7,404 nucleotides of DNA. Origin: Tissierellia bacterium (GTDB lineage Bacteria > Bacillota > Clostridia > Tissierellales > Tepidimicrobiaceae). The notes beneath the pieces are model-generated. The model was not told where the DNA came from, made no database searches, and saw nothing but the letters and a program-made list of their open reading frames with translations. Position 1 is the stretch's first letter. Each line of letters opens with the position of its first letter. Location of the stretch: positions 1 to 7,404 of the forward strand of contig JAAZMG010000285.1 in NCBI GenBank assembly GCA_012798935.1, read 5' to 3'. Below are positions 5,695-7,404 of this stretch, piece by piece. A program made the translations under genes and the position numbers.

Positions 5695-5706
5695 CCTTGC
5701 AAAAAT

Positions 5707-7404
5707 TTATTCATCATCATCCATTACTTCATAATCTGCATCTACTACATCTTCCTCATCTTTGTCTCCTTCAGCTGGCCCGGCATCTTGACCTTGAGTT
5801 TGTTCATACATTTTTTGGGATATACTATAAAATTCTTGAGTCAGCTCTTCTGTCTTTGTTTTAATCTCTTCTATATTATCCCCTTCCAATGCCTTCTTCA
5901 ACCCATCTAATTTGCTTTGAACTTTCGACTTTTCATCTTCGGAAATCTTTCCTTCTAACTCTTTTAAAGTGTTTTCAGTTTGGTAAACTATTGAATCCGC
6001 ATTATTTCTTACTTCAATAGCTTCTTTTTTCTTCTTATCTTCTTCAGCAAATTTTTCTGCTTCCTTTACCTTCTTTTCTATTTCATCGTCTGAAAGGTTA
6101 GTTGATGCAGTAATAGTAATTTTTTGTTCTTTTCCTGTTCCTAAATCTTTAGCAGACACGTTAACTATACCATTAGCATCTATATCAAAGGTTACTTCTA
6201 TTTGAGGTACTCCTCTTGGTGCTGGTGGTATACCAGTAAGTTGGAATCTACCTAATGTAACATTGTCATTAGCCATTTGTCTTTCCCCTTGAAGCACATG
6301 GATATCTACAGAGGTTTGACTATCTGCAGCAGTAGTAAATATTTGACTCTTTCTTGTAGGTATAGTAGTATTTCTTTCAATTAATCTAGTAGTTACTCCA
6401 CCTAAGGTTTCTATACCTAAGGATAATGGAGTTACATCTAATAGTAGTAAATCTTTTACTTCTCCGCTTAGTACTCCACCTTGTATAGCAGCACCTATAG
6501 CTACACATTCATCTGGATTAATATCCTTTTGTGGCTCTTTTCCTACTACTTTTTTAACTGCTTCTTGTACTGCTGGTATTCTTGTTGAACCCCCAACGAG
6601 TATTACTTTCTCTATATCATTTGGTTTAAGTCCTGCATCCTTTATAGCTGCTCTAACTGGATCCAGTGTTTTATCTACTAGATGAGAAGTTAACTCTTCA
6701 AACTTAGCTCTAGTAATATCCATATTTAAATGTAATGGACCTGCAGCTGAAGCAGTTATAAATGGTAAATTTATATTTGTTGACATAGTAGATGATAATT
6801 CTTTTTTAGCCTTTTCTGCTGCTTCCTTTAATCTTTGTAATGACATATTGTCCTGTCTTAAATCTATTCCATTTTCTTTTTTAAATTGTTCTGCTATATA
6901 ATCAATTAAAGCTTGATCAAAATCATCTCCACCTAGTCTATTATTTCCTCTAGTAGCTAGTACCTCAAATACTCCATCTCCTAGTTCTAGAATTGAAACG
7001 TCAAAAGTTCCACCACCTAAATCAAATACCATTATCTTATGTTGTCCTTCATCTTTATCCGCACCATAAGCTAATGCTGCTGCTGTAGGTTCATTTATTA
7101 TCCTTTGCACATTTAGACCAGCAATTTTTCCAGCATCTTTGGTTGCTTGTCTTTGACTGTCAGTAAAATATGCTGGCACCGTAATTACTGCATCGGTTAT
7201 AGTTTCACCTAAATAATTCTCCGCATCGGTTTTTATCTTTTGTAAAATCATAGCAGATATATCCTGTGGAGCATAATCTTTTCCATCTATACTCTTTTTA
7301 TAATCTTTGCCCATCTCTCTTTTAATGGACATTATTGTCTTATCTGGATTAGTGATAGATTGCCTTTTTGCAGTTTCTCCAACTAATCTTTCTCCATCTT
7401 TAGT
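5707..7404 (-). CDS. dnaK: Chaperone DnaK (Hsp70), N-terminus beyond the right edge
   Basis: The last 565 codons of Hsp70 are present. The frame stays open through the window edge, and the first residues visible (TKDGERLVGETAKRQ) are normally about 40-45 residues into DnaK, so the internal ATG at 7332 is not the start. In fragment numbering, the nucleotide-binding domain shows VPAYFTDSQRQATKDAG (about 76-92), the phosphate-2 motif VFDLGGGTFDVS (about 126-137) and the adenosine motif LVGGSTRIP (about 269-277). The hydrophobic interdomain linker DLLLLDVTP (about 318-326) leads to the substrate-binding domain and a helical lid. The protein ends in an acidic tail, DADYEVMDDDE. It is the ATP-driven cytoplasmic chaperone, working with DnaJ downstream and GrpE, whose gene is expected upstream outside the window. 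Any HrcA/CIRCE control site would also lie upstream. Confidence 0.98.
   Translation of the reverse strand, partial: TKDGERLVGETAKRQSITNPDKTIMSIKREMGKDYKKSIDGKDYAPQDISAMILQKIKTDAENYLGETITDAVITVPAYFTDSQRQATKDAGKIAGLNVQRIINEPTAAALAYGADKDEGQHKIMVFDLGGGTFDVSILELGDGVFEVLATRGNNRLGGDDFDQALIDYIAEQFKKENGIDLRQDNMSLQRLKEAAEKAKKELSSTMSTNINLPFITASAAGPLHLNMDITRAKFEELTSHLVDKTLDPVRAAIKDAGLKPNDIEKVILVGGSTRIPAVQEAVKKVVGKEPQKDINPDECVAIGAAIQGGVLSGEVKDLLLLDVTPLSLGIETLGGVTTRLIERNTTIPTRKSQIFTTAADSQTSVDIHVLQGERQMANDNVTLGRFQLTGIPPAPRGVPQIEVTFDIDANGIVNVSAKDLGTGKEQKITITASTNLSDDEIEKKVKEAEKFAEEDKKKKEAIEVRNNADSIVYQTENTLKELEGKISEDEKSKVQSKLDGLKKALEGDNIEEIKTKTEELTQEFYSISQKMYEQTQGQDAGPAEGDKDEEDVVDADYEVMDDDE

Noticed and set aside
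5625..5706. CIRCE (HrcA) or CtsR heat-shock operator before dnaJ
   Set aside because: No TTAGCACTC-N9-GAGTGCTAA element or tandem GGTCAAA heptads are present. The inverted repeat here is a terminator with a 3-base loop.
7330..7332. Internal ATG as the start of dnaK
   Set aside because: The same frame stays open to the window edge and encodes conserved DnaK sequence before it, so the gene is simply cut by the window.

Overview
This window is a stretch of conserved housekeeping genes from an AT-rich Gram-positive bacterium. The gene order dnaK, dnaJ, prmA, rsmE, mtaB, HIT-family gene, rpsU, yqeY, nfeD matches the Bacillus/Clostridium heat-shock neighbourhood. In B. subtilis, from memory, the order is dnaK-dnaJ-yqeT-yqeU-yqeV-rpsU-yqeY-yqeZ. 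The added HIT gene, strong purine-rich Shine-Dalgarno sequences, frequent GTG/TTG starts and A/T-rich codon use point to a member of the Clostridia (possibly Tissierellales-like). I cannot name the species from sequence alone.

Every credible gene lies on the minus strand, so the biological order runs from high to low coordinates. dnaK enters at the right edge without its N-terminus and ends at 5707. A strong hairpin terminator (5659-5694) follows, then a candidate promoter and dnaJ (4485-5624). A second terminator (4453-4482) separates dnaJ from a promoter-like sequence and a compact translation-related cluster. That cluster is prmA (ribosomal protein L11 methyltransferase), rsmE (16S rRNA m3U methyltransferase; its stop overlaps the mtaB start as ATGA), mtaB (tRNA methylthiotransferase), a HIT-family hydrolase, rpsU (ribosomal protein bS21, with its own likely promoter and a structured leader) and yqeY. 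A third terminator (205-236) closes this unit. A new promoter then drives a TTG-started gene for a secreted or membrane NfeD-type protein, cut off by the left edge.

Functionally, the right half makes the Hsp70 chaperone pair. The left half modifies or builds the translation apparatus: a ribosomal protein, rRNA, tRNA and a small-subunit protein. The hairpins and promoter-like sequences suggest that dnaK, dnaJ, the prmA group, rpsU and nfeD can each be tuned separately although they sit in one co-directional array.

No mobile element, CRISPR array, tRNA, rRNA or toxin-antitoxin system is visible, and no gap between genes exceeds about 115 bases. I found no evidence for a new biological system. 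The items worth a second look are regulatory details and start-site choices.
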